Source: Candidatus Poribacteria bacterium (GTDB lineage Bacteria > Poribacteria > WGA-4E > WGA-3G). From it: a DNA stretch of 40,064 nt. The translations under genes were made by a program, and so were the position numbers. Shown here one piece after another: positions 1 to 8,467 of this stretch (position 1 is the first letter of the stretch; each line of letters starts with the position of its first letter). The stretch is from NCBI GenBank assembly GCA_022819945.1, contig JAJEGI010000156.1:1-40064 (forward strand). Direction: 5' to 3'. A model generated the notes under the pieces. The model was given only the letters and a program-made list of their open reading frames with translations. It was not told where the DNA came from and did no database searches.

Positions 1-1
1 A

Positions 2-316
2 AAATTTTTTATTCCTAAAGCGAAAGATGATGCCCAAGCAGAGGAAGTCTGGGAATCTGTTAAGAAATTTGCGGAAGAGACACTGGACTGGGATGTCTCA
101 GATAGACGTATTTTCAGTATTGCCTATCAGAAACGCGGCAAAGACTATTATGTAGAAGTAGGGAAACCAGATCCGCGTAACAAAGAACTTGTGGTTGCGA
201 TACTTGAGTCGATGACCTACCTTATATGCACTCCAAATCGCGGCGTGTTACGAGGTATGCCACTCTTGATAGCGGAATCAGAATTGACAGATATTACGGA
301 TTTCCCACCGAATTAG
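2..316 (+). CDS. Hypothetical protein, 3' part only
   Basis: An open frame enters from the left edge and ends at TAG (314-316), giving about 104 residues. The peptide runs from KFFIPKAKDDAQAEEVW to ELTDITDFPPN. It has a charged N-terminal part followed by a strand-rich stretch (RRIFSIAYQKRGKDYYVEVG) and no membrane segment. I do not recognise the family. The start codon is outside the window. It lies 92 bases upstream of the T5orf172-type gene on the same strand, so the two may be co-transcribed, but the gap leaves room for a separate promoter. The coding call rests on the long stop-free frame and protein-like composition. Confidence 0.6.
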   Translation, partial: KFFIPKAKDDAQAEEVWESVKKFAEETLDWDVSDRRIFSIAYQKRGKDYYVEVGKPDPRNKELVVAILESMTYLICTPNRGVLRGMPLLIAESELTDITDFPPN

Positions 317-408
317 AAATTTTACACATTCCGTTGAACTCCACAAAGTACGTGGACTATCTTAAGACATAGGATGCAAGATTTTGTCTAAACTGTAGGA
401 GAATCAGC

Positions 409-1188
409 ATGGGATATGTCTATATCCTCGTAAACGATTCAATGCCGGGCTTAATAAAAATTGGCAAGACAGTTCGTAATAGTCGTATCCGAGCGAGAGA
501 ACTTTCAAACTCAACTGGTGTTCCAACTCCCTTTGAAATTGCCTTTGAGTTATCTTCCGAAAAGTATGAAAAATTTGAAAGGGAAGTACATAACAGGCTT
601 GCTGCCCACCGTGTTGCTTCTAACCGAGAATTCTTTAGGTGTTCAGTAGATAAGGCGAAAGAATTGCTTGAAGAATTACACTCCGAATACTGGAGTCTTG
701 AATGGGAAATTGATCAACTAAAGGAACCAATTATCCTGAACAACCATCCTATCAACCAAAGGGCAAAATTTCTACTAACGCTGGTGCCAGAGGATCCGAA
801 CGATTTTTATCGGATACCAACAATGCGTTGGACGCGCCCGCTTGTGGCACCGGGGAGCAAGGACCATTTATATCTACTTGATCTGATGATGTGGTATCTG
901 GAGAATCCGAGTAGAGAGATAGTGCGGGACGCGGCATATATAGGATTAGACACCTGGGACCTGAAAATACAAATAGAAGAGCTTCAAAACCTTTCCCCGT
1001 ATGAGACAATGATGTGGATGATAATTCCTAAAGGAGTATTTTCGGACGACGATCTCGGGTATGGAGAATTAGAGGATCGATTTCTGACAGAGACAAATCC
1101 AGAAGTGGGTGGGTGGCTAGTGGTAAAGCATTTGCTGACAGTGATGGAGGCACACCAAATCAAATTCCGGATGGAACTGGAGGGGTAA
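409..1188 (+). CDS. T5orf172 / GIY-YIG-superfamily protein
   Basis: The N-terminal ~90 residues match the T5orf172 (MUG113-like) branch of the GIY-YIG fold. GYVYILVND at 2-10 is the GIY-like strand, LIKIGKT at 15-21 the second strand, R27 and R29 sit where the conserved Arg lies, TGVPTPFEIAF at 36-46, a conserved E58 and H61, and NREFF at 72-76. Related domains occur in phage and mobile-element proteins and in some nucleases; catalysis is not proven for most. The C-terminal ~160 residues are unrecognised and mixed helix/strand. AGGAG sits 8-10 bases before the ATG. The gene ends 10 bases before the next gene, so the two are probably one operon. The domain call is firm; the function is open. 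Confidence 0.75.
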   Translation: MGYVYILVNDSMPGLIKIGKTVRNSRIRARELSNSTGVPTPFEIAFELSSEKYEKFEREVHNRLAAHRVASNREFFRCSVDKAKELLEELHSEYWSLEWEIDQLKEPIILNNHPINQRAKFLLTLVPEDPNDFYRIPTMRWTRPLVAPGSKDHLYLLDLMMWYLENPSREIVRDAAYIGLDTWDLKIQIEELQNLSPYETMMWMIIPKGVFSDDDLGYGELEDRFLTETNPEVGGWLVVKHLLTVMEAHQIKFRMELEG

Positions 1189-1198
1189 GCCGAATACT

Positions 1199-1942
1199 AT
1201 GAAAGATTACGATGTTATTGCCGCATTCATAGAGCATCTCCGGAAGCATGGTCATCCAGAACTCAATATCTGTCGGTACCCAGATAAGGAAAATCGGAGT
1301 TCCTCTGATATAGATGCGATTGCCGGTCCTTTTGCCATTGAGCACACAAGTATTGACACACTTCCTAATCAACGCCGCAATAATGAGTGGTTCATGAAAG
1401 TCATAGAGGGGCTTGAAGAAGAATTTTCAAGTCAACTTTTGTTTCGTCTTTCTATTAATTTTTACGATGGATCCATTGCGAAAGGACAAGACTGGAAAAC
1501 GATTCGTCAAGGGTTCAAGAACTGGATTAACGAAGAAAAAGATAATCCGCGCTTATCAGATGGTTCTCATCGGATTAACAACGTTCCAGGCATACCTTTT
1601 CCTTTCCAGGTAATCAAAGAGCATGACCTATCGCAGGGAGTTCGCTTCAGTCGTTTTCCACCTGAAAACACAGATCTTCCAAATCGTGTAAGAAAACTAT
1701 TTGATAGAAAGGCAAAAAAACTCGGAAAGTATCAAAATCTCAAAAAGAAAACGGTACTTCTTGTTGAAAGTAACGATATTGCCCTCATGGATGTTCAAGG
1801 ACGGACGCTATTGAAAGCGATACGAGAGGCATATCCGTTTGGTATTCCGATCGGAGTTGATAAAATCTGGTATGTTGATACAGCAGATTTACCTGATCGG
1901 ATTACTTTCAAGGATTTTACATCCGATCTATTGACGAGGTAG
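1199..1942 (+). CDS. Unknown protein, possibly PD-(D/E)xK nuclease-like
   Basis: A 247-residue soluble protein, 10 bases downstream of the T5orf172-type gene. An early helix is followed by acidic residues D37 and D39, then a hydrophobic strand GPFAIEHTSID (43-53) ending in E48-H49. This order (Asp, beta-turn, strand with Glu and a polar residue) resembles the core of PD-(D/E)xK nucleases with His in place of Lys. That reading is inference; no family match could be run. Residues 160-195 are Lys-rich (FDRKAKKLGKYQNLKKK), and a strand KTVLLVESNDIALM follows. With its GIY-YIG-like neighbour it may be a small accessory or DNA-processing pair. Confidence 0.6.
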   Translation: MKDYDVIAAFIEHLRKHGHPELNICRYPDKENRSSSDIDAIAGPFAIEHTSIDTLPNQRRNNEWFMKVIEGLEEEFSSQLLFRLSINFYDGSIAKGQDWKTIRQGFKNWINEEKDNPRLSDGSHRINNVPGIPFPFQVIKEHDLSQGVRFSRFPPENTDLPNRVRKLFDRKAKKLGKYQNLKKKTVLLVESNDIALMDVQGRTLLKAIREAYPFGIPIGVDKIWYVDTADLPDRITFKDFTSDLLTR

Positions 1943-1949
1943 CGTCCAA

Positions 1950-2096
1950 TTGGGTGCTTTCAGAAATATATGCAAACGAAAAAAATCACAAGAATATCAA
2001 AAGTTGCTAAACTCCGTGAGGGAGCAGTTTAACCTGTTTAATGAGTTGGATGGTCGTCCGGAGGAAGCGGAACACAGTTTGAGGAAAATTGAATGA
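1950..2096 (+). pseudogene. Possible short coding remnant
   Basis: A frame ending at TGA 2094-2096 encodes a protein-like tail (KKSQEYQKLLNSVREQFNLF, then ELDGRPEEAEHSLRKIE). It has no convincing start; TTG at 1950 is the only upstream option. The frame one base over encodes ASNWVLSEIYANEK just upstream and would join smoothly if one frameshift is assumed near the A-run at 1979-1985. This suggests the remains of a frameshifted small gene rather than an intact one. There is no ribosome-binding site. Low confidence. Confidence 0.25.
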
Positions 2097-2131
2097 AGGG
2101 CGAGTCTTTTGGTGGTAAGACTTATAGAATT

Positions 2132-2557
2132 CTACAGAGATTCGTCAAAACGTTTAAAGAGTATGTTTCCATCTTTAGGAGAAATATTCGTAGATTCCTC
2201 ATTTTTTGAAAAAACGGACGCAAACTCGCCTTCTGCCAATAAATTTTCAACTATTTCACAGATAGTCTGTTCAGTAAGCTTTTGAACAATCAGCATATCA
2301 GATGTCCAGAAATACGAGCCGTTGGCACATTCGCCAGTCTCTCTGTAGTCTTTCATCAGGGTCTTAATATTTTGAAGCGTAAAAAAGACAGCAGAAAAAC
2401 TCTCACCGTTCGGAAAGGTTACATGAACATCAACATTAGCGTTGTCGGGATCCAGAGGTGCAATTCCGTGAAAGATCGTTAATGTGTAATCATTGTGTTG
2501 AACAGTTGTGTAAGGTTTATCCACGGTTATTGATCTCCAAAATGCTATAAGCCTCAT
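2132..2557 (-). CDS. Hypothetical small protein
   Basis: About 141 residues starting MRLIAFWRSITVDKPYTTVQ. The open frame extends 54 codons further upstream, but that part lies inside the preceding membrane-protein gene and reads as a shadow. The ATG at 2557 follows that gene's TGA by one base, typical of translational coupling. The protein is strand-rich in its first half (DYTLTIFHGIAPLD, VDVHVTFPNGESFSAVFF) and helical toward the end (TICEIVENLLAEGEFASVF). It has no signal peptide or membrane segment. I do not recognise the family. It is the last gene of the presumed xylA-cstA operon. Confidence 0.65.
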   Translation of the reverse strand: MRLIAFWRSITVDKPYTTVQHNDYTLTIFHGIAPLDPDNANVDVHVTFPNGESFSAVFFTLQNIKTLMKDYRETGECANGSYFWTSDMLIVQKLTEQTICEIVENLLAEGEFASVFSKNEESTNISPKDGNILFKRFDESL

Positions 2558-2558
2558 T

Positions 2559-3245
2559 TCACGCGGGCAAGACAAATGCGTTTTTGAATTTCTTGTACCA
2601 TCGCGTAAAGAGTGCGATGGCTTCTGGGTCCTGACGTTTCGGTGAAAACTGATAAGTGCCTTCACCCTCCTCCCCGTAAGATAGGGCAAAAACGCCTCGC
2701 GCCTCTCGCCCGATCGCAATAACCCCGAAAGCCTTTCCGTTCATGTATACGCCTTTTTCAAAAGGTTTTTTGTTCCCTGTAGCGATCGCAACAAGTCCAT
2801 AGACGTTGTTATTTCCGAGGGCAATAACACCCACAGAGGATAGACCTCCTATAGAAATCACACCGCAAGAAACAAAGCCGCCGACCGAGAGCACGCCAAA
2901 AGAAATATGGAGACCAATAGATATAACACCAAAGGAGAGGAACCCGAGTGAAATCATTTCTAATGAAATCGGTCTGTAGGTTATATATGGGAATCCCCAA
3001 TCTAACAGTAGAGACCCAGTGGCATGCCAAAGGTTTAAGAAACCTGTAGTATCAACTCTTGCCTCCCCTAAATACCATGCAATCACGCGTGCTATGAAAG
3101 GCGCGCAAATCAAGAAGACTAAGGTAAAAAAAATGGTATTGAATCTCTGAACGTATCTGTTGAATGTCTTTCGGAAGATGTCCGCATCGAAAGGGTAGTT
3201 GTGGAGATCTTCAGTTTTCGTCTGTTTTCCTGAAATCTCTGACAT
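2559..3245 (-). CDS. Membrane protein with 11-residue glycine-rich repeats
   Basis: 228 residues. A cytosolic N-terminus of about 34 residues is followed by a membrane helix (about 36-58, TIFFTLVFLICAPFIARVIA). From about 95 to 160 come six consecutive 11-residue units, five opening with G-[VL]-[ILV]-[SA]-[IVL] (106 GVISIGLHISF, 117 GVLSVGGFVSC, 128 GVISIGGLSSV, 139 GVIALGNNNVY, 150 GLVAIATGNKK). Two looser copies follow at about 174 and 184 (GVIAIG, GVFALS). Such short periodic Gly/hydrophobic repeats suggest a beta-helix-like or stacked-strand structure; this is inference. It starts 15 bases after the cstA stop, so it is probably co-expressed. Function unknown. Confidence 0.8.
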   Translation of the reverse strand: MSEISGKQTKTEDLHNYPFDADIFRKTFNRYVQRFNTIFFTLVFLICAPFIARVIAWYLGEARVDTTGFLNLWHATGSLLLDWGFPYITYRPISLEMISLGFLSFGVISIGLHISFGVLSVGGFVSCGVISIGGLSSVGVIALGNNNVYGLVAIATGNKKPFEKGVYMNGKAFGVIAIGREARGVFALSYGEEGEGTYQFSPKRQDPEAIALFTRWYKKFKNAFVLPA

Positions 3246-3260
3246 CTCTTTTCCCTCTAC

Positions 3261-5156
3261 TTAATCAGCAGCAACGCTTTCCAACGGTGGGAGTTCTGGG
3301 TAATTCCCACGCGCATTTCGCCACGCGATAACCCCTTCAGCAACCATCCAGATCTGTAACGCTTCTACGACAACACCAAATCCGAAAAGCAGATATTTAC
3401 CGGTGAAAAGCCATCCAGTCTCTGGATTGAACATCTGATGCAGCATCGCCCAAGCAGGCATAATGAGCATAACGATCATCGGGAGGAAGGCGAACCAGAT
3501 CGGTTTATTTCGGCGGACAAGGTAGAAGACGATCACCATGAACGCTAATCCTGCGAGGAGTTGATTCGTAGCACCGAAGAGGGGCCAGAGCGTCAAACCA
3601 CCACTCCCGGGGCCATTCGGTCCCTGTAGTAAGGCGACAGCTGCAGCAAACACTAACGCGAACGCAGTAGCGATATACCGGTTCTGCAACGGCTTGATGT
3701 TGGCGGTGAGTGCAAGTTCATGGATAACGTACCGCTGCAGCCGCGTCGCAGTATCGAGCGTTGTGGCTGCGAAACTTGCAACAAGCACTGCCATAATCGC
3801 GATACCCATCTTGAGCGGAATACCGAGAGAAGCAAGAAAATTCCCGCCACCATCCACAAACGCGCTCACCTTTGCCTTGAGATTATGGCTTGCCCAACCG
3901 CCAACCACGCTTGTTGTGCCATCAGCATTTGTCACTGTTTCGGAAGTAGCATAACGGGTTCTCCACGCATCGTGATTGGTAACCGGAACAGCACTTTCTG
4001 CTTGGACGATGGGTTCAAATCTGTAGTTGGCACCGGTGCCAGTACGGTTGAAAATCCCCATCCCGATGCCAGCACAGCAAGCGAGAATCACGATCACTGC
4101 AAGTCCACCCTCAAGCAGCATTGCACCATAGCCTACGTATTGCGCATCGCTTTCGGATTCAACCTGTTTACTTGATGTACCGGAACTCACCATACAGTGG
4201 AAACCGCTAACGGCACCGCACGCAATCGTGATAAAGAGGAAGGGCCAGATCGGTGGCGCGTCGGGTGGGATGTCTGACGCAACAGCGGGGGCAGATGCGA
4301 CAAGGTCTGCTCTGCCTGTGAAACCCGCAACAGCGAGTCCGAGTAGCAATAGGAGCAGTGCCAATACAAGTTCGTGGCTGTTGATGAAATCACGCGGTTG
4401 CAGGAGCGTCCATACGGGTAGCACTGAGGCGATAAAGCAGTAGACAAAAAGCACTAATGTCCAGACTACCACGACATTCAGGTAAGTTTGTCCCAGTAAC
4501 GGGATACCGAATATTTGACTCAAATCAATCGGTAGGAGGTATGCGCCGACACCCATCCCGATGTACATGATACCGAGTGCGACAATGGAGGGAATGAGGA
4601 TGTTACCACCCTTACGGTAAATCCAGATACCGATCGCTATAGCGAGTGGGATTTCTACCCAGACCGATAGCACAGATTCCGGGTAGTAGGAGAAAATCAG
4701 GGCGATGACTAAGCCGAAGATAGCGAGGACAATCGTCAAACCCATGAAGAGAACGAAAAGGAAGAGAAATTTGGCGCGAGGTCCTATCATCCTACCTGCG
4801 ACCTCGCCGACACTCTGTCCTCGGTTCCGTAAAGAGACAACAAGCGCGCCAAAGTCGTGAACAGCACCTATGAAAACAGATCCAAGAACAACCCACAGCA
4901 ACGCCGGCAACCAACCCCAAAAAACGGCAATCGCGGGGCCAACGATGGGACCCGTGCCAGCAATGCTCGTGAAGTGATGCCCGAAGATGACCTCTTTTTT
5001 CGTCGGAACGTAATCGACATCATCTTTCAGTTCTTGACTCGGAACCGTTGCTTGGGCATCTAATCCGAAGATCTTTCTTGCTAACCATTTACCGTATGTA
5101 TGATAGGCAACGATGAAGCCGACGAAGCTCAAAACCGCAATGATAAGCGTATTCAT
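3261..5156 (-). CDS. cstA: CstA-family carbon starvation protein / transporter
   Basis: 631 residues, polytopic, with many hydrophobic segments. The family signature is near the N-terminus: GHHFTSIAGTGPIVGPA at 59-75 and FIGAVHDFGALVVSLRNRG at 95-113. CstA proteins are inner-membrane transporters for peptides and, in E. coli, pyruvate, raised under carbon limitation. This is shorter than E. coli CstA (about 700), like the shorter CstA-type proteins of other phyla. A soluble loop at about 390-430 (RYATSETVTNADGTTSVVGG) lies between helices. It begins 35 bases after the xylose isomerase stop, linking sugar isomerisation and carbon-source uptake in one transcript. Family assignment is secure; the substrate is not readable from sequence. 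Confidence 0.93.
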   Translation of the reverse strand: MNTLIIAVLSFVGFIVAYHTYGKWLARKIFGLDAQATVPSQELKDDVDYVPTKKEVIFGHHFTSIAGTGPIVGPAIAVFWGWLPALLWVVLGSVFIGAVHDFGALVVSLRNRGQSVGEVAGRMIGPRAKFLFLFVLFMGLTIVLAIFGLVIALIFSYYPESVLSVWVEIPLAIAIGIWIYRKGGNILIPSIVALGIMYIGMGVGAYLLPIDLSQIFGIPLLGQTYLNVVVVWTLVLFVYCFIASVLPVWTLLQPRDFINSHELVLALLLLLLGLAVAGFTGRADLVASAPAVASDIPPDAPPIWPFLFITIACGAVSGFHCMVSSGTSSKQVESESDAQYVGYGAMLLEGGLAVIVILACCAGIGMGIFNRTGTGANYRFEPIVQAESAVPVTNHDAWRTRYATSETVTNADGTTSVVGGWASHNLKAKVSAFVDGGGNFLASLGIPLKMGIAIMAVLVASFAATTLDTATRLQRYVIHELALTANIKPLQNRYIATAFALVFAAAVALLQGPNGPGSGGLTLWPLFGATNQLLAGLAFMVIVFYLVRRNKPIWFAFLPMIVMLIMPAWAMLHQMFNPETGWLFTGKYLLFGFGVVVEALQIWMVAEGVIAWRNARGNYPELPPLESVAAD

Positions 5157-5191
5157 AGGCGAGGCTCCAACTTTCTCAACGGAGCATGAGA

Positions 5192-6361
5192 TTACCTGAC
5201 TCCGGTTAAAACTTCAAATGTGAGTTGATCTAATTTCTCGTATCCGAGTCCTTTTTGTGCAATCGTATCAGGTTCAAAGTCTATCTTTCGCAGCCTGCCG
5301 ACGCTCTCGGCATTATAGGTTGCCATGAGTGCTTCAAGTTCAGGATCACGTGCTTGAATTTCCGCGAGGAGCCCCTGAATTTCAGCATCTTCGTTGAAAC
5401 GGCGTGCTTTTTCCTTCAAAATCAGGTAGCTTCGCATGCACCCTGCAGCGAAATCCCAAACGCCTTGTTCGTCTTCAGTGCGATAAGCGTGCGCGTCAAA
5501 GTGGCGGTTGCCGTCCCAGTTCACGTCCTCAAGGAATTTAACGAGGAAGAACGCACTTTTGATGTTTTCGGAACCGAATCGCAAATCTTGGTCAAAACGA
5601 CTCATCTTCTGGTCGTTGAGATCAATATGGAAGAGTTTGCCTGCTTCGTAGGCTTGTGCGACACCGTGGATGAAGCTTAACCCTGCCATGGTTTCATGCG
5701 CGAATTCGGGGTTAACGCCGACCATTTCTGGGTGATCAAGCGTTTCAATAAAGTGAAGCATGTGCCCCGTCGTGGGTAGGTAGATATCGCCGCGCGGTTC
5801 ATTCGGTTTCGCTTCAAGCGCGAATCGCAAATCGTATCCTTGGTCTTTGACGTAGTGCGTGAAGTAATTCATCGCTTCACGGTTCCACTTGACGGTATCT
5901 GGCCCGTTTTTAGCGGCATCTACTTCCGCTCCTTCGCGGCCACCCCAAAAAACATAAATTGTTGCGCCGAGTTCGACACCGAGGTCAATAGCGTTTAGGG
6001 TTTTCTGAATCGCGAATGCGCGGACCTTCGGATCATTCGAGGTAAAAGCACCGTCTTTAAAGATCGGATGGTAAAATAGGTTCGTTGTTGCCATCGGCAC
6101 CTTCATATCGTGATCTGCGAGTGCCTTCTTGAATTCGCTAACAATATTATCGCGTTCGGCTGCTGACGCATCAAAAGGGACAAGGTCGTTATCGTGTAAA
6201 TTGACGCCATACGCGCCCAATTCACTTAGTTTTTCGACAGTATAGGTCGGTTTCAGAGGGGGCCTGACAACATCACCGAATGGATCACGTCCTGGGTTAC
6301 CAACAGTCCACAATCCAAAGGTAAATTTATGCTCAGGCTTAGGCTGATACTGTTCTGACAT
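5192..6361 (-). CDS. xylA: Xylose isomerase (class I, actinobacterial type)
   Basis: 389 residues, matching the ~388-residue Streptomyces-type enzyme that interconverts D-xylose/D-xylulose (and glucose/fructose) in the cytoplasm. The active-site residues are present at a constant +2 offset from Streptomyces numbering: H56 and D59 (ring opening), W139, metal ligands E183, E219, D247 and D289, K185, and metal-2 ligands H222, D257 and D259. Signatures include [32 protein letters not shown] and [10 protein letters not shown] clear SD (TAGGAG) precedes the ATG, and a strong promoter lies at 6416-6444. No xylulokinase is adjacent. cstA follows at 35 bases. Function is near certain; the physiological sugar is not. 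Confidence 0.96.
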   Translation of the reverse strand: MSEQYQPKPEHKFTFGLWTVGNPGRDPFGDVVRPPLKPTYTVEKLSELGAYGVNLHDNDLVPFDASAAERDNIVSEFKKALADHDMKVPMATTNLFYHPIFKDGAFTSNDPKVRAFAIQKTLNAIDLGVELGATIYVFWGGREGAEVDAAKNGPDTVKWNREAMNYFTHYVKDQGYDLRFALEAKPNEPRGDIYLPTTGHMLHFIETLDHPEMVGVNPEFAHETMAGLSFIHGVAQAYEAGKLFHIDLNDQKMSRFDQDLRFGSENIKSAFFLVKFLEDVNWDGNRHFDAHAYRTEDEQGVWDFAAGCMRSYLILKEKARRFNEDAEIQGLLAEIQARDPELEALMATYNAESVGRLRKIDFEPDTIAQKGLGYEKLDQLTFEVLTGVR

Positions 6362-6415
6362 TCATTCACTCCTATGACTTGTTATTTTGGGTGGGGTTTA
6401 TGAGTTAACATTTAG

Positions 6416-6444
6416 ATTATACCATATTATGGGATTTATTGCAA
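6416..6444 (-). promoter_or_regulatory. Promoter of the xylA-cstA operon
   Basis: Reading the minus strand: -35 TTGCAA (6444-6439), a 17-base spacer ending in TGG, and a perfect -10 TATAAT (6421-6416). The TG one base before the -10 makes it an extended -10 promoter. It lies 55 bases upstream of the xylA ATG. Confidence 0.7.
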
Positions 6445-6489
6445 ATCATTATCGCTGTACGATTCAGTTTGCGTCTCTATAGGTAGGTG

Positions 6490-7818
6490 TTATGCGTCAA
6501 GATGTGTGCCAATCTGTTTCAGGACACCTTCATAGTCTGCTTCCAATTCAATTGGGGCATTTAGGTAGCGAGGGGGTGGTTCACTGGGGGCGACCTTGTG
6601 ATAGCCTACCTTGAAATCTGGGAACTTGAGACCGTTAGCAGTGGAGATAACGATCACTCTATCGTCTGGCAGGATCTGTTTACGTTCCACCATTTTTATC
6701 AGCACAGCCAGGGCGACCCCGGTGTGCGGACAATTAAACAATCCGGTCCTATCGGCTTTCGCTGCCGCGTCCGCCAGTTCTGACTCTGTTGCTTGGTCAA
6801 CGATACCGTCAAACCGCCGCAAGGTACGGATCGCACGATGCACCGAAACAGGGTTTCCAATCTGGATCGCTGTGGCTAAGGTCGATTGTGCGGTAATGGC
6901 ATGAAACTCTGTAAACCCGGTTTGATAACTTCGATAGAGCGGATTCGCGCGTTCGGCTTGTGCACAAGCGATGCGCGGAAGTTTGTCAATGATACCGAGT
7001 TCATACAGCATTAGGAAACCGAGCCCGAGTGCAGAGACGTTACCGAGGTTGCCACCCGGAATAATTATCCAGTCTGGGACTTCCCAATCAAATTGTTGTA
7101 CGATCTCAATACTTATTGTTTTCTGTCCTTCAATGCGGAGAGAATTAATAGAGTTGGCGAGGTAGAAATCTTTTCGTGCGGCAAGCCGCTGGACAATCGC
7201 CATACACCCATCAAAATCCGTCTCAAGTGAAAGTGTTAGGGCACCGTTGGCAATAGGTTGAATGAGTTGTTCGCGTGTAACCTTGTCTTTCGGTAAGAGG
7301 ATAATTGCCGGAATACCTGCAGCGGATGCGAATGCTGCCAATGAAGCGGAAGTATCGCCGGTGGAAGCGCACATAACAGCCCGGATGTTTCCAGACTCAG
7401 CGATGATCTGTTTAACCATTGAGACCAAGACGGTCATCCCGAGGTCTTTAAAGGAACCCGTGTGGCTGTTACCGCATTGCTTGATCCATAGGTCGTGTAA
7501 GCCGAGTTGTTTACCGAATCGTTCTGCCCAGAATAGGTTGGTGCCACCCTCATACATGGAGATGATATTCTCATCATCAATGTTTGGGCAGACGAGTTCT
7601 TTTTTTCCCCAAACACCACTACCGTAGGGGTACTGCGTGCGCCTATACCGTTGCTCAAAGAGGGTTTTCCAATCAGCTGCACTGCGCTGTTTCAAAACGT
7701 CGATGTCGTGTCGAACCTCTAACAGCCCATCGCAATTTCTGCACCGATAGATAATTTCAGTGAGTGGATAAGTCTCATCGCAACCTTCACTGCACTGGAA
7801 CCATGCATCGTAGTTCAT
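6490..7818 (-). CDS. thrC: Threonine synthase
   Basis: 442 residues. Converts O-phosphohomoserine to threonine with PLP. The N-terminus has a zinc-ribbon-like pattern (C9, C13, C26, C29), followed by the fold-type II PLP core. The Schiff-base lysine is K124 in [13 protein letters not shown]. The phosphate loop [15 protein letters not shown] and the [16 protein letters not shown] segment match the family. The C-terminus has [12 protein letters not shown] and [13 protein letters not shown]. The start overlaps the scpB stop by four bases (ATGA), so translation is probably coupled. This is an unusual partner for chromosome-segregation genes, but scpAB neighbours vary widely. No threonine-responsive leader is visible because the gene is internal to the operon. 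Confidence 0.94.
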   Translation of the reverse strand: MNYDAWFQCSEGCDETYPLTEIIYRCRNCDGLLEVRHDIDVLKQRSAADWKTLFEQRYRRTQYPYGSGVWGKKELVCPNIDDENIISMYEGGTNLFWAERFGKQLGLHDLWIKQCGNSHTGSFKDLGMTVLVSMVKQIIAESGNIRAVMCASTGDTSASLAAFASAAGIPAIILLPKDKVTREQLIQPIANGALTLSLETDFDGCMAIVQRLAARKDFYLANSINSLRIEGQKTISIEIVQQFDWEVPDWIIIPGGNLGNVSALGLGFLMLYELGIIDKLPRIACAQAERANPLYRSYQTGFTEFHAITAQSTLATAIQIGNPVSVHRAIRTLRRFDGIVDQATESELADAAAKADRTGLFNCPHTGVALAVLIKMVERKQILPDDRVIVISTANGLKFPDFKVGYHKVAPSEPPPRYLNAPIELEADYEGVLKQIGTHLDA

Positions 7819-8456
7819 TGCTCAGCGACCTCCTCCATCACGTCAGGAAGTAGGTTTTGGGCAGGATCACTGCCGTTTGGTGTATCAAGGAGTTCATCAA
7901 TTTCATCAAGCGAAGGCAAGTCAGATGCATCCTTTAATCCGAATTGTTGAAGGAATTCGTCTGTAGTTGAGAAGAGCAGTGAGCGTCCAGCTTTTCTGCC
8001 GGCGATACGCACAAGCCCTTTTTCAAGAAGCGAATTAAGGACACTGTCACTATTTACACCGCGAATCGCTGCGACATCCGCACGTGTGACCGGTTGCTTG
8101 TAAGCAACGATTGCGAGTGTCTCTAAGGCAGACGGAGACAGCGTGACGCGAACCTGTCGGGTATAAAACTTCTGAATCCATTCTGAATATTCGGGGCGCG
8201 TGCAAATTTGGTAGCCGTTCGCTATTTCAGTGAGGTGAAAACTTCGACCCAGTTCTTGATAGTCATCACTGAGTGCAGCAAGTCCATTCTGGATATCACG
8301 TTTGCCGACTCTTGGCAGTGCATCTTGAAACTGCTCCAGCGAAATCGGTTCGCTCGCAGCAAACAGGATCGCTTCCAAAATTGACTTAAGTTTTTCTTCC
8401 GACATCGGATCTACTTCTTCAATCGGATTGGCAGTTATAACGTTTTCAGAATCCAT
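7815..8456 (-). CDS. scpB: Segregation and condensation protein B
   Basis: About 213 residues from ATG 8456. A GTG two codons upstream (8462) is possible, but AGGA at 8466-8469 is spaced 9 bases from the ATG and only 3 from the GTG. ScpB is the winged-helix kleisin-associated subunit of the SMC-ScpAB condensin. Family signatures are [20 protein letters not shown] near the N-terminus and [20 protein letters not shown], then [20 protein letters not shown], in the second winged helix. The last ~40 residues are acidic and variable. It follows scpA by 11 bases and overlaps thrC by 4. No smc gene is in the window, as is usual. Confidence 0.95.
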   Translation of the reverse strand: MDSENVITANPIEEVDPMSEEKLKSILEAILFAASEPISLEQFQDALPRVGKRDIQNGLAALSDDYQELGRSFHLTEIANGYQICTRPEYSEWIQKFYTRQVRVTLSPSALETLAIVAYKQPVTRADVAAIRGVNSDSVLNSLLEKGLVRIAGRKAGRSLLFSTTDEFLQQFGLKDASDLPSLDEIDELLDTPNGSDPAQNLLPDVMEEVAEQ

Positions 8457-8467
8457 AAACACAGTTC

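Noticed and set aside
2514..2523. DnaA-box-like TTATCCACG
   Set aside because: A single site with one mismatch inside a coding region; no cluster, so it does not mark an origin despite the dnaN genes.
2558..2719. N-terminal 54-codon extension of the small minus-strand gene
   Set aside because: Lies within the preceding gene in another frame and has the Arg/Ser-rich look of a shadow; the ATG at 2557 fits coupling.
3720..4175. 151-codon plus-strand frame antisense to cstA
   Set aside because: Mirror of a conserved transporter gene; Cys/His-rich low-quality peptide with no SD.
5255..5680. 141-codon plus-strand frame antisense to xylose isomerase
   Set aside because: Shadow of a gene with a fully intact active site; no start signal.
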